A stretch of 64,000 nucleotides of DNA, taken from NCBI GenBank assembly GCA_964519955.1, contig CAZFLM010000007.1, forward strand, positions 62,001 to 126,000, written 5' to 3'. The position numbers and the translations under genes were made by a program. The notes under the pieces are model-generated. The model saw nothing but the letters and a program-made list of their open reading frames with translations. It made no database searches and was not told the DNA's origin. Shown in pieces: positions 53,698 through 62,406 of this stretch (the first letter of the stretch is position 1; each line of letters opens with the position of its first letter). The DNA comes from CAZFLM01 sp964519955 (GTDB lineage: Bacteria; Armatimonadota; Chthonomonadetes; Chthonomonadales; CAJBBX01).

Positions 53698-55107
53698 CTA
53701 CGGCAGGTTCGCCAGGGCGTACAGAGCGTGCGCGAAGATCTTGGCGCCCCGCACGTACGTCTCGATCGAGAGGCGCTCATCCGGCTCGTGCGCGGGGCCG
53801 TCGCCGCCGCCGGGGAAGCTGATGCCGTAGGCCAGGGCGTGGGGAATGGCCCGCGCGTAGGTGCCTCCGCCCATGGTGCGCGGCTCCGACTTGCCGTCGC
53901 CCGTCTCCATCCGGTAGACGCTCAGCAGCGTTTTGGCGGGCTCCTGGTCGAGTGGCACGTGCAGCGGGCGGCTATCCGACAGGCTGTCCAGAGTCCAGCC
54001 GGCCTTCTCGACCGTAGGCGTGATGCGGCTCGGCAGTTCGTCGGCCGACCAGGTGACCGGGTACCGGATGTTGTAGACGATCCTCACCGACGCGCCCTCG
54101 CGCTCGAGGATGCCCAGGTTGCAGGTGAGCGGCCCTGCGACGCTGTCATGTCCCTCGATGCCCAGGCCCGATCCGCCGGCGTCGCCGGTGCGGATCACCC
54201 AGTCCAGCCACTCCTTCTCTGCCGGCAGGTCGAGAAGCCGCAGCGCGCGCGCCAGCCGTACGATGGCGTTGTCGCCCTCCTGAGGCGCGCTGCCGTGGGC
54301 CGACTTGCCCCGAGCCGTGATACGAAGCGCGCCGGCCTCGACCGTCACGCCGACGTTCTTGTCCCAGTGCCCCTGCAGCGTGGAGAGGGCCTCTAGGAGC
54401 GCCTCGGGCTTGCCCTCGATGACCGCCTCGGCGCCCTCGGGCACCATGTTGGACCGCAGACCGCCGCTCGCGCAGCGCAGCGTCAGCGCAGCGTCGGTAC
54501 TGGCGACCGCCTTCGAGATGGCAGCGTTGGCGATGCCCTTCTCCGCGTAGATCAACGGGAAGCAGGCGTCGGGGGTGAACGCGTAGGCGGGCTTCTCCTT
54601 CTTGGCCACCTCCCAGTAGTGCCGGACGCAGCCGAAACCACTCTCCTCGTTGCACCCGAAGATGATGCGAACGCGGCGGCTCAGCGGCAAGCCGCACTCC
54701 ATGATCGCCTTGGCGGCGAACAGCGCGGCGTAGGCCGGTCCCTTGTCGTCCTCGGCGCCTCGTGCGTAGATGTAGCCGTCGTGGATCTCGGCGCCGTAGG
54801 GTGGATGCGTCCAGCCGCCCCCCTCGGGCACGACATCGAGATGGCCGATCGCCGCCACCATCTCTGCGCCCTCGCCGAACTCCGCGTGGGCCGCGTGCCC
54901 ATCGACGTCCTCGACGCTGAAGCCAAGCCTGCGACAGAGATCCAGCGTGTAGTCCAGGGCCTCGCGCACGGGCTTGCCGTAAGGTGCGTTCGGCCCGGCA
55001 GGCGGCTCCTGGAGGCTGGGTATGCGCAAGACTCCCTGTAGAGCCTCCACCATCTCGTCGCGGTGTTCGTCTATCCAGGTGTGGAGCAGTTGGATCTCAT
55101 CGCTCAT
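53698..55107 (-). CDS. pepV: PepV-type dipeptidase (M20 family)
   Basis: This protein of about 469 residues is a zinc dipeptidase/aminoacylase-like M20 enzyme. It carries the metal-site motifs GHLDVVPEGGGWTHPPYGAEI, ARGAEDDKGP, FGCNEESGFGCV, TPDACFPLIYAEKG and the late GGGTYARAIPHALAYGISFPGGGDGPAHEPDE. It frees amino acids from dipeptides in the cytoplasm. The start at 55107 (MSDEIQLL) matches the family; the 7-codon longer frame is not conserved. A strong hairpin upstream separates it from the previous gene. Confidence 0.92.
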   Translation of the reverse strand: MSDEIQLLHTWIDEHRDEMVEALQGVLRIPSLQEPPAGPNAPYGKPVREALDYTLDLCRRLGFSVEDVDGHAAHAEFGEGAEMVAAIGHLDVVPEGGGWTHPPYGAEIHDGYIYARGAEDDKGPAYAALFAAKAIMECGLPLSRRVRIIFGCNEESGFGCVRHYWEVAKKEKPAYAFTPDACFPLIYAEKGIANAAISKAVASTDAALTLRCASGGLRSNMVPEGAEAVIEGKPEALLEALSTLQGHWDKNVGVTVEAGALRITARGKSAHGSAPQEGDNAIVRLARALRLLDLPAEKEWLDWVIRTGDAGGSGLGIEGHDSVAGPLTCNLGILEREGASVRIVYNIRYPVTWSADELPSRITPTVEKAGWTLDSLSDSRPLHVPLDQEPAKTLLSVYRMETGDGKSEPRTMGGGTYARAIPHALAYGISFPGGGDGPAHEPDERLSIETYVRGAKIFAHALYALANLP

Positions 55108-55193
55108 GCGTTGTCCCTCGTCATGCAAGGCAGTTGCGGCAGAGCCGCCGCGGCTAGGTTCTCTCTGCTGGCGCCTCGAACCTGCCAGACGAT

Positions 55194-55230
55194 CGAGAGG
55201 CCGGAGAGAATGATCCTCTCCGGCCTCTCG
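55194..55230 (-). terminator. stem-loop terminator
   Basis: CGAGAGGCCGGAGAG (55194-55208) pairs with CTCTCCGGCCTCTCG (55216-55230): 15 perfect base pairs around a 7-nt loop, 20 nt downstream of the minus-strand small gene. Confidence 0.7.
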
Positions 55231-55250
55231 CAGGATGTGCCCCGTATGGC

Positions 55251-55511
55251 CTAAACCAACGAGGGCGCCGCCGCGTCGCCGATGGGCCGTACCGCTCCCC
55301 AGCGATCGGGAATGCGATGCCTCACCTCCAGAGCGGTGTCAGGTTCCTCCCGTACGAACTCACGACAGATAAGAGCAACCTTCTCGACAACCGCCCGCTT
55401 CATGGGATCGTCGGCGATTCTGGACATCATACAGACATCCAGGAGAGCCATCGCCTCCTCTTCCGTCAGTCGGAGGGCCTTCGACGCTGCCGGCGCGGCC
55501 TGGGTCTTCAT
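55251..55511 (-). CDS. small hypothetical protein
   Basis: This 86-residue protein is of unknown function. It is predicted mostly helical: KALRLTEEEAMALLDVCMMS, IADDPMKRAVVEKVALICREFV, ending RHRIPDRWGAVRPIG. GGGGG lies 5 nt before the ATG at 55511. The C-terminus is Pro/Ala. It is not similar to any toxin or antitoxin I recognise. It is set apart by a terminator and the tRNA region. Confidence 0.55.
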   Translation of the reverse strand: MKTQAAPAASKALRLTEEEAMALLDVCMMSRIADDPMKRAVVEKVALICREFVREEPDTALEVRHRIPDRWGAVRPIGDAAAPSLV

Positions 55512-55682
55512 GATGCCCCCCTGCCGCACGCGATGGCAAGACGCCAGCACGTAATGTATTATTGCCTACCTCTATAGACGCCGGACGCGCCGCCGTTTGT
55601 TCCCGGCCAACCGGGTGGCTGCCCGGGAACAGCGCGAAGCGCCGTGCGTCTTCTACCATTATAGGCTAGATTCAGCTCCGGG

Positions 55683-55712
55683 TTGACACCAAACTGGCTC
55701 AGAACCCATAAT
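55683..55712 (+). promoter_or_regulatory. promoter of tRNA-Pro
   Basis: TTGACA (55683-55688), 18-nt spacer, CATAAT (55707-55712). The expected start is about 6 nt before the mature tRNA. Confidence 0.7.
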
Positions 55713-55724
55713 CAGTCTGTTCTG

Positions 55725-55801
55725 CGGGGTGTAGCGCAGCCCGGTAGCGCACTCGCTTTGGGAGCGAGTGGTCGCCGGTTCGAATCCGGCCACCCCGACC
55801 A
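55725..55801 (+). tRNA. tRNA-Pro (anticodon TGG), CCA encoded
   Basis: A full cloverleaf: acceptor arm CGGGGTG with CACCCCG, D-loop with AGCCCGGTAG, anticodon arm CTCGC-TTTGGGA-GCGAG (TGG at positions 34-36), T-arm GCCGG-TTCGAAT-CCGGC, discriminator A and CCA (55799-55801). The first base pair is C-G, as in bacterial tRNA-Pro. No introns or irregular loops. Confidence 0.97.
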
Positions 55802-55945
55802 ACTACCGATCTCGCGATAGCAGGCGCCCTTCGGGGCGCCTGTTGCCGTCTCGCGCGAAACCGCGCGACACAAGGAAACGTCAGGGATTCCGCAGAATAG
55901 CCCGGTGCGCCGGCGCAAAGCGGCCGGCAGGTTCCGGAGGTCCAG

Positions 55946-58936
55946 ATGGGCGTCGTTTGGCGTGTGCAGCTCCTGGGGGGTCTCGCCATCCACCGCGACG
56001 GCACGGTGACCCGTCCGCAGAGCGGCCGCCTATCGGCCTTGCTAGCCACGCTCGCCTACCGGCCGGACGTGGACCACCCCCGCCATGTGATCGCCGACGC
56101 TCTGTGGCCCGACAAGGAAGCTGATCTCGCGCTGCACTGCCTGAGGCAGACGATCGTCTCGCTCCGCCGCCTGCTGGAGCCGCCGGGGATCGTGCCCAAC
56201 TCCGTCGTCGTTGCCTCGCGCGCCGCGGTGCGCCTGAGTTCCGAGCACGTCCGCACCGATGCCGCCGAGTTCGAGCGCGCCGTCGAGACACTCGGCAACT
56301 CCTCGCCCGGCGGCCGTCTGGAGGCGCTGGACCGGGTCATCCGCGCCTACAGCGGCGAGCTGCTCCCCTCGTTGTCGGACGAGTGGGCCCTCATCGAGCG
56401 GGAGCGCCTGGCAGCGGCGTACGTTCACGCGATCGGCCAGGCCGTCGACCTGCTGCGGTCCGCCGGCCAGTGGGACCGAGCCCTCGAGTACGCGCTGATG
56501 GCCGTGGGAGCGGCGCCGACGAGCGAGGAGTGCGCGGTCGAGGCGATGCGCCTCAGCGCTCAGCTCGGGCGCCCCGCAACCGGCGTGCAGGCGTTCAGGA
56601 CGCTGCGATCGGCACTCCGGCGCGCCTGCGACGCGGAGCCCTCCCCGACGACGCGTGCCCTGGCGCGCGAGCTGCGGCGGGCTGCCGAAGGCCCGCCCGT
56701 CAGGACGGCAGCGCCCGCGCCCGCGCCGCCGCCCGGCAGCGTGCGAGCCAGACTGCCCCATCGGGGCCAGGAACTGGTCGGGCGGCGCAACGAGCTGTCC
56801 GAACTCATCTACCTCTTGAGGCCGGCGGACGCCTCCGGGCCTGACGGCTCGGCGCGTCGGCGGCTCGTGTGGCTTGTCGGCACAGGCGGATGCGGCAAGA
56901 CGCGGCTCTCGCTCGAGGCCGCCAGCGATCTCTCCACGGCGTACCGGGGCAACTGCTGGTTCGTCCCGCTCGCGGGGGTGACCGATCCGGCGCGGGTTCC
57001 TACCGCCATCCTCGACACAGTAGGCGGACCGAAGGTCACCGTGCTCCCGCCGATCCGCCAGGTCTCCGAGCGCCTCGCCGGGCGCCCCTCGCTGCTGATC
57101 CTGGACAACCTGGAGCACCTCCAGGCCGAGTGCGCGAGCACGATCGTCGATCTCGTGCGCGACACCCCTTCACTCGTCTGCCTCGTCACGTCGCGCGAGC
57201 GGCTCGGCACCGACGCGGCTGCCGAGATGGACCTGCAGCCGCTCCCTTCGCCCGCCAAAGCCGGCACGCCGTCGCGGCTGATGGAGTATGCCGCCGTGCA
57301 GCTCTTCGTGGAGCGCGCCCGCACCGTGTCGCCCGGTTTCGGCCTCACCCAGGCGAACGCCGCAGCGGTGGCCGCGCTCTGCCGCCGGCTCGACGGTCTC
57401 CCGCTCGCCATCGAGTTGGCCGCCGCTCGTTCGGGCGTCCTTACTCCCATGCAGATGCTCTCCGAGCTGGCCGGCAAGACCGACATCCTCGTCAGCCGCC
57501 AGCACGACCGCGAGCAGCGCCACCGCGCGCTCCGCGACACCATCGCGTGGAGCTACTATCGTCTCTCCGAGGATCTGCGCAAGGCGTTCTGCGAGTTGAG
57601 CGTCTTCCGGGGAGGGTGGGGCCTTGCCGCCGCGCGCGATGTGTGCGACCAACCGACGGCGCTCGATCATCTCGAGGCCCTCTGGGAGCGGTCGGTGATC
57701 TGGGCCCGCGAGACCGGCGACGAGATGCGCTTCGGCATGCTCGAGACGATGCGCCAATTCGCCGACCAGCATCTCGAACCGTCGGCGCGCGCCGCGGCAG
57801 AAGAGCGGCACACCCAGCACTATCTCCGGCTGGCAGAGCGCGCCGCGCCCGGCCTGGCCGGAGCGGAGAGCAGCATGTGGATGGGCCGCCTCCAGGCCGA
57901 GCAGGAGAACCTGGTCGCCGCCCTCTCGCGCGTGATCGGCGGCGACGACGGCTTGCGCATGGCCAATGCCCTGGGGCGCTACTGGCGCATCCGCGGCGAC
58001 TACGTCGACGGGCGCGAGTGGCTCACCCGCGCGCTCCAGTCATCGCCCGATGCCCCCGCCTATCAGCGCGCACGAGCCCTGGTTAACCGCGGTTCGCTGG
58101 CCATCCATGCCGGCGACTACGCTCTCGCGGAGCCGGATCTGCGGGCAAGCGTCGCACTGCACGCGGAGCACTCCGACGACCGCCTGCTGGCCGAGGCGCT
58201 CACCGGTCTGGGGATCTGCCTCACTGCGTCCGGGCATCTTGACGAGGCCTCGCACACCCTCGAGCGAAGTCGGACCATCTGCCAGGCGCGCGACGACAGG
58301 CTCGGCGAAGCGGTGGCGCTCAGCAACCTGGGCCGGGTCGCCGAGCACCGGGCCGACCTCGATGGCGCGGCACGGCTCTACAGCGAGAGTTCCGAGATGT
58401 TCCGCCAGGCCGGTGACGAACGCCGTGCCGCCCTCAACCTGGCCAACACCGGCACGATACTCGGCCACCAGAACAGAGATGCCGAGGCTCAGGCGATCTT
58501 CGAGCGCTGCATCCCGGTCCATCGCAGAGCGGGCGATCGGTCCGGGCTGGCCGTCGCCCTCACCAACCTCGCGGAGTCCATCCGGCGTCAGGGCGACAGC
58601 GCTGGCGCCCTCCCTCTGCTCCACGAGGCCGTGTCGCTCCAGACGGAACTTGGCGACCGCCTGGGCGCCGCCCTGTCCGTCTGGACGCTCGCCACGATCT
58701 ATGCGGACCAGAACCCGCGCCTGGCGGCCCGTCTCCTCAGTGCGGTGGAAGCCGCAGGGAGCGCGGAGCGGCTCGAGGCGCTTCACGAGTTCGCCACTCT
58801 GGACGACGACATCGAAGCGGTGCGGACCAGACTGGACGAGCGCGCCTACTCCGCGGAGAGGCAGGTCGGCCGGTCGCTCTCCCTCGAAGAGGCGGTCGAG
58901 TGCGCGCTCTCGCCGGATAGCTCAACACCGTCATAG
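55946..58936 (+). CDS. SARP/BTAD-STAND ATPase-TPR transcriptional regulator
   Basis: This 996-residue AfsR-like regulator has an N-terminal winged-helix plus BTAD domain (about 1-250: VQLLGGLAIHRDG, LARELRRA), an NB-ARC/STAND ATPase (Walker A GTGGCGKT residues 312-319; LLILDNLEHL; LTSRERLGTDA) and tetratricopeptide repeats (about 660-960: ALVNRGSLAIHAGDYALAEPDL, AVALSNLGRVAEHRADLDGA). Such proteins sense a ligand through the TPR, oligomerise and switch genes on. GGAGG lies before the ATG. It is followed by an extended -10 site and two small genes, which may be its targets; the ligand is unknown. Confidence 0.9.
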   Translation: MGVVWRVQLLGGLAIHRDGTVTRPQSGRLSALLATLAYRPDVDHPRHVIADALWPDKEADLALHCLRQTIVSLRRLLEPPGIVPNSVVVASRAAVRLSSEHVRTDAAEFERAVETLGNSSPGGRLEALDRVIRAYSGELLPSLSDEWALIERERLAAAYVHAIGQAVDLLRSAGQWDRALEYALMAVGAAPTSEECAVEAMRLSAQLGRPATGVQAFRTLRSALRRACDAEPSPTTRALARELRRAAEGPPVRTAAPAPAPPPGSVRARLPHRGQELVGRRNELSELIYLLRPADASGPDGSARRRLVWLVGTGGCGKTRLSLEAASDLSTAYRGNCWFVPLAGVTDPARVPTAILDTVGGPKVTVLPPIRQVSERLAGRPSLLILDNLEHLQAECASTIVDLVRDTPSLVCLVTSRERLGTDAAAEMDLQPLPSPAKAGTPSRLMEYAAVQLFVERARTVSPGFGLTQANAAAVAALCRRLDGLPLAIELAAARSGVLTPMQMLSELAGKTDILVSRQHDREQRHRALRDTIAWSYYRLSEDLRKAFCELSVFRGGWGLAAARDVCDQPTALDHLEALWERSVIWARETGDEMRFGMLETMRQFADQHLEPSARAAAEERHTQHYLRLAERAAPGLAGAESSMWMGRLQAEQENLVAALSRVIGGDDGLRMANALGRYWRIRGDYVDGREWLTRALQSSPDAPAYQRARALVNRGSLAIHAGDYALAEPDLRASVALHAEHSDDRLLAEALTGLGICLTASGHLDEASHTLERSRTICQARDDRLGEAVALSNLGRVAEHRADLDGAARLYSESSEMFRQAGDERRAALNLANTGTILGHQNRDAEAQAIFERCIPVHRRAGDRSGLAVALTNLAESIRRQGDSAGALPLLHEAVSLQTELGDRLGAALSVWTLATIYADQNPRLAARLLSAVEAAGSAERLEALHEFATLDDDIEAVRTRLDERAYSAERQVGRSLSLEEAVECALSPDSSTPS

Positions 58937-59001
58937 ATTCATCCCGCGCACCCACGCAGCGAAAACAGCCCCGATTCCTGACGATACATTGACGGTAGCC
59001 T

Positions 59002-59010
59002 TGGTATAGT
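59002..59010 (+). promoter_or_regulatory. extended -10 promoter of the two small genes
   Basis: TGGTATAGT (59002-59010). A TTGACG at 58989-58994 is too close to serve as -35 for it. The leader to the next ATG is about 110 nt. Confidence 0.4.
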
Positions 59011-59123
59011 CACACTAGCCGGGCTTCCTGGAACTGCGGTCCCCCCCAAGGCCCCAAGCAGAGATGGCGGCCCGGCCCGTACCTTTGGAGACGTACGTCC
59101 CTGCAGTCAGGAGGAGCAGCGCC

Positions 59124-59513
59124 ATGGCCGGTTCCGATAGCTCCGAGCCGATGTCGAGGGTGACCTACCGCTCCAATGTGGTCACCGCGGTGCCCGACCC
59201 GACGTCCGTCGTGGGTTCGTCCGGTTCCATCGACCTGACCCTTACCGTGGACCAGGCCGGCGGCACCGTGTCGGTCGACACCAACTGCCGGACCACGATC
59301 GCGTCGCCCAGCGGCAACTGGCCCCACACACACGAGTTCCCGCTCGGCCAGGGGACCACTGCCGTCATCACCCTAACCACGAGTTCGGTCCCGTCTTCCT
59401 CCGCGGTGAGCATCCGCGCATGCACGACAGAACTGGACATCAACGACCCGGCGTCTTGGCAGGCCACCGCCAGCGTGACGATTCAGCCGCTGTCCGACCC
59501 GCACTTGGACTAA
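59124..59513 (+). CDS. small beta-rich hypothetical protein
   Basis: This 129-residue protein reads MAGSDSSEPMSRVTYRSNVV, then VVGSSGSIDLTLTVDQAGGTVSVDTN, HTHEFPLGQGTTAVITLTTSSV: a Ser/Thr-rich, beta-sandwich-type sequence without a signal peptide. AGGAGG lies 6 nt before the ATG. No family recognised. Its place after the SARP-STAND regulator suggests a target gene or a partner. Confidence 0.6.
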   Translation: MAGSDSSEPMSRVTYRSNVVTAVPDPTSVVGSSGSIDLTLTVDQAGGTVSVDTNCRTTIASPSGNWPHTHEFPLGQGTTAVITLTTSSVPSSSAVSIRACTTELDINDPASWQATASVTIQPLSDPHLD

Positions 59514-59563
59514 ATCCCGCCCGGGCCGCAGCTCTGTGCCCAGAAGCACGATGGAGTACGCAG

Positions 59564-59917
59564 ATGTGGTTGTTCATGACCGACGCCTCGCTGTTGGTGG
59601 TCGCCGACCGCGACGACCCCCGGAGACTGCTGGTGCGCGCCGTCAAGGCAGGGGATATCGAACAGGTGTTCCCGGATGCTCGGGTCATCGAACTCGAGGA
59701 GTCCGACTACCGGTTCAGAGCCTTCCTGCCGCGCGACACGGTTGCGAAGGCGATAGCGGACCGTCTGAGCGCGGCATCGTACGCTGACTTCACGGGCGCG
59801 GTAGCCGACGGCCCGCGGCGCGACGCCTACCTGGAAGTCTGGTGGCAGATGGCCCGCTGGCAATGGCAAGAGGCAGTACGCGAAGTGACGAGGGCCGGCG
59901 CCTTAGCCTGTCCCTAG
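59564..59917 (+). CDS. small MWLF-family hypothetical protein
   Basis: This 117-residue protein begins MWLFMTDASLLVVADRDDPRRLLVRAVKAGDIEQ, the layout of a widely distributed unnamed family (MWLFT...R-DPD-L-VRA). It continues IELEESDYRFRAFLPRDTVAKAIADRL and a C-terminal YLEVWWQMARWQWQEA. The frame could extend upstream, but only this ATG gives the family start; no strong Shine-Dalgarno is seen. Soluble; function unknown. Confidence 0.65.
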   Translation: MWLFMTDASLLVVADRDDPRRLLVRAVKAGDIEQVFPDARVIELEESDYRFRAFLPRDTVAKAIADRLSAASYADFTGAVADGPRRDAYLEVWWQMARWQWQEAVREVTRAGALACP

Positions 59918-59939
59918 CCTGACCTATTCATGAGTCGCA

Positions 59940-59976
59940 CCGGACGGGCACGGAGGCCCATCCCACCACTGCACTC
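59940..59976 (-). repeat. dispersed 39-bp-family hairpin repeat
   Basis: Minus-strand copy GAGTGCAGTGGTGGGATGGG followed by CCTCCGTGCCCGTCCGG, nearly identical to the copy at 27214-27250, again between convergent genes. Confidence 0.75.
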
Positions 59977-60014
59977 GTGCATGATCCAGGCTAGAGGCTT
60001 GCAGTTCCCCCCAA

Positions 60015-60052
60015 CGACAACGACCGAGCCCGTGACGGCCCGGTCGTTGTCG
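60015..60052. terminator. stem-loop terminator between convergent genes
   Basis: CGACAACGACCG (60015-60026) pairs with CGGTCGTTGTCG (60041-60052), extended inward by a GCC/GGC stem after one mismatch. It sits 24 nt from the stop of the minus-strand gene. Confidence 0.7.
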
Positions 60053-60075
60053 GTCCCATTCCCGCTCTGGCGCCG

Positions 60076-60936
60076 CTACTTGGCCGCCTTCACCGTCGAC
60101 TTCGAGCGCGTCTCCTGGAGCTTGATGTTGGCCTCGTACCCCTCCAGGATGCTCAGCGAGAGATCGATCAGCTCCTTCGCCTCGTCGGCCGTCATCGCGC
60201 CCACCGTCACCATGTCCTGCGGGCGCAGCGTGTTCCACACGAACGTGAGCGCCTGGAACGGGCGGATGTGCCCCGCGGCCATCGGCTTGATGGTCATCAC
60301 CGGCTTCTTCGCGGCATGGATGATCCTGTGGGTCCAGTCGACCTCGAGCGGCATCAGGAAACCCATCGCGTTGTAGATCGAGATGTACGTCTCCGCATCG
60401 AGCCCGGTCTCGTCCGTGAAGACGATCGTCTCCGGCAGGTGCGTGCTCAGCCCGGGGACGAGGCCGCGCTGGCGCATCTCCGCGAAGACCGGCGCCATCT
60501 GCCGCACCTCGCGCGTGCAGCTATCCACCATCGCGTCGGTCGTGCTGGTGTGAGGCATGCAGAACGTCGCCTTGTACTTCACCTCGGCGTCCAGGATGCG
60601 CCTGATGGCGTCCATGTCGAAGCCATCGAACGGAGTGCGCGGCGTGATGGGCAGGCCGGGCGTCGACACGACGATGCACTCCACCCCGGTGCGCTGCTCG
60701 GCCTCTTCGACGCCGGCGCGGAGCAGGTCGTTCTGCCCCATGCCCATGATGGCGTTCACGCCGGCGCGCAGGTAGACCTCCAGCACGTCGGCGAGCTGCC
60801 GGTAGTCCTCGAAGCTGCGCTTGATGAGCAGGTCTTTCGCGTTGGTGCTGTGGCTGTAGCCGAAGAACCAGTTGGTGCCGATGATCATGCGGGGCATCGA
60901 CACGCCGCCGACCACGGTACGCGGAAACGCCGTCAT
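60076..60936 (-). CDS. predicted TIM-barrel protein of unknown function
   Basis: This 286-residue soluble protein begins MTAFPRTVVGGVSMPRMIIGTNWFFGYSHS; regularly spaced strand-helix units (VLEVYLRAGVNAIMGMG, VECIVVSTPG, ATFCMPHTSTTDAMVD, KKPVMTIKPMAAGH, QDMVTVGAMTADEAKELIDL) suggest a beta/alpha barrel of aldo-keto reductase type, though the catalytic Tyr-Lys set is not evident. AGAGGT precedes the ATG. I do not know the function. It is bounded by strong terminators on both sides, a single-gene unit. Confidence 0.7.
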   Translation of the reverse strand: MTAFPRTVVGGVSMPRMIIGTNWFFGYSHSTNAKDLLIKRSFEDYRQLADVLEVYLRAGVNAIMGMGQNDLLRAGVEEAEQRTGVECIVVSTPGLPITPRTPFDGFDMDAIRRILDAEVKYKATFCMPHTSTTDAMVDSCTREVRQMAPVFAEMRQRGLVPGLSTHLPETIVFTDETGLDAETYISIYNAMGFLMPLEVDWTHRIIHAAKKPVMTIKPMAAGHIRPFQALTFVWNTLRPQDMVTVGAMTADEAKELIDLSLSILEGYEANIKLQETRSKSTVKAAK

Positions 60937-61061
60937 AGGTTGGACCTCTCGTGGAATGTGTGCGCGGAGGCACGCCGGGTCATTCGCCGCGCGAGCGCCC
61001 GATGCCTCCAATCATCGGCGGCTGCGTCGCGGGTCCGCAGCGTCGGCACCGACCCGCCGAC

Positions 61062-61104
61062 GCACCGAGGGGGCCGCGTCACCCACTCGCGGCCCCCTCG
61101 GTGC
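61062..61104 (-). terminator. stem-loop terminator
   Basis: GCACCGAGGGGGCCGCG (61062-61078) pairs with CGCGGCCCCCTCGGTGC (61088-61104): 17 perfect base pairs, 9-nt loop, just after the minus-strand gene ending at 61120. Confidence 0.75.
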
Positions 61105-61119
61105 TACCCACGGCGACGC

Positions 61120-62142
61120 CTACTTCACGTCGCTGATGTCGAACGAGTAGTCGTGCTTGCCCTCCTGAGTCAGGATGAGCTTGGACAGGGCCACATTGGC
61201 GGGCACCTCGACGATCGCGCGGGCGGTCACGACCTCGCCGGGGTCCAGTTGCCTGCCGAAGTCGTTGTCGCTCGTCGCGTTCAGGACCCTCGTGGTTCGG
61301 CTGAACTTGTCGCCGTCGGCATTCACCACCGTGTAGCGATACGTGTCGCCGCGCAGGAGCCAGGGCGCGTTGCCGATGTTGCGCGACGAGAACGTCACCA
61401 CAGCGAACCGCTTCCCCTTCTCCGCCTTGAAGCGGCCCACCGAGTCGGCCAGGGCCGCCCCGTCGAACCGGATCTCGAAGCGGGTGCAAGGATACATGGT
61501 GCCCCTCTGCCCAGGGATCGTCGCAAGTGCGGTCGCGCCGGAAGCGTCGGACGGGTCGGCGAAAGGGGCCTCCAGGGGCTTGACGATGCTGCGCAGGTCG
61601 TACCGCAGCACCTTCTTGCTCGTCGTATAGGCGACCATCAGCTTCGGCATGACGCCCTTGGCCGGCACCGCGATACAGGTCACCAGATCGACCTTCTGCG
61701 CCGGCTTCAGCCTGGCGTTGAACATCTCCGTCGTGACCCCGGAGCGGGAGTAGACGCCGACACCGTTGTGGTTGGTGTCCTGATCGTCCACGGCGGTGAA
61801 CAGGAAGGAGTCGCCCCGGAACAGCCATTCGGTCTTGTTCGGGTTGTGCACCGTGATCTCGAGCACGAGGAGCTTCTGGTCGCGCTCCGGTTCCACCACG
61901 CGCTCCCCCATCACGAGCGGGGTGGTGGTGTACTTGGCCGAACGCAGCGTCAGGTTGATCTTGTACGGCAGGTCGAAGCCCATCGTGTACGCCTGGCCGA
62001 GCTTCCCGTTGTCGCCGGCGAGCTGGGTGGTGCCGAGGACCACCCGCGCCTGCGGCTTCTTGCCGCCCTTCTGCGCTTCGGCCGCCGCGCCGAGCACGGC
62101 CAGCGCCAACCCGATGAGCAGGAGGCTTCTCATGCGTCGCAT
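61120..62142 (-). CDS. secreted protein with two duplicated DUF4352-like domains
   Basis: The 340-residue protein has a signal peptide (LLLIGLALAVLGAAAEA). The body contains two copies of one beta-sandwich: LLVLEITVHNPNKTEWLFRGDSFLFTAVD and FAVVTFSSRNIGNAPWLLRGDTYRYTVVN, each followed by a D-x-D-rich loop and a VPAKG/VPANV strand. This looks like a DUF4352-type domain, duplicated. AGGAAAG lies before the ATG. Unknown role in the envelope. Confidence 0.72.
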   Translation of the reverse strand: MRRMRSLLLIGLALAVLGAAAEAQKGGKKPQARVVLGTTQLAGDNGKLGQAYTMGFDLPYKINLTLRSAKYTTTPLVMGERVVEPERDQKLLVLEITVHNPNKTEWLFRGDSFLFTAVDDQDTNHNGVGVYSRSGVTTEMFNARLKPAQKVDLVTCIAVPAKGVMPKLMVAYTTSKKVLRYDLRSIVKPLEAPFADPSDASGATALATIPGQRGTMYPCTRFEIRFDGAALADSVGRFKAEKGKRFAVVTFSSRNIGNAPWLLRGDTYRYTVVNADGDKFSRTTRVLNATSDNDFGRQLDPGEVVTARAIVEVPANVALSKLILTQEGKHDYSFDISDVK

Positions 62143-62343
62143 CTGTCTTTCCTTTCCTGGGTCCGATCGAGGACGTGTGCGATGATGTCACGAGCGACCG
62201 AGGAGTGCATCGACGAGAGCTGAGCGGCCGGGGAACTGCGCCGGTGGAACAGGTGGCGTACATCACGCTCCCTCTCGGTCTGCCATTCGCCTGCTCCGCG
62301 CCTGGTTCCTCCTGTGGAGCCGGCTGAACGGCCTGAGATGCGT

Positions 62344-62378
62344 GCGGGGCCGGAGCCCCTCTCAGGCTCCGGCCCCGC
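62344..62378 (-). terminator. stem-loop terminator
   Basis: GCGGGGCCGGAGCC (62344-62357) pairs with GGCTCCGGCCCCGC (62365-62378): 14 perfect base pairs, 7-nt loop, 28 nt downstream of the minus-strand phosphoesterase gene. Confidence 0.7.
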
Positions 62379-62406
62379 GTCGTCAGCGCTGGCTGTCTGG
62401 GAACGG

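Noticed and set aside
58989..59017. TTGACG as -35 of the small-gene promoter
   Set aside because: It is 10 nt from TATAGT, and at 17 nt only ACACTA is found. The extended -10 TGGTATAGT is preferred.
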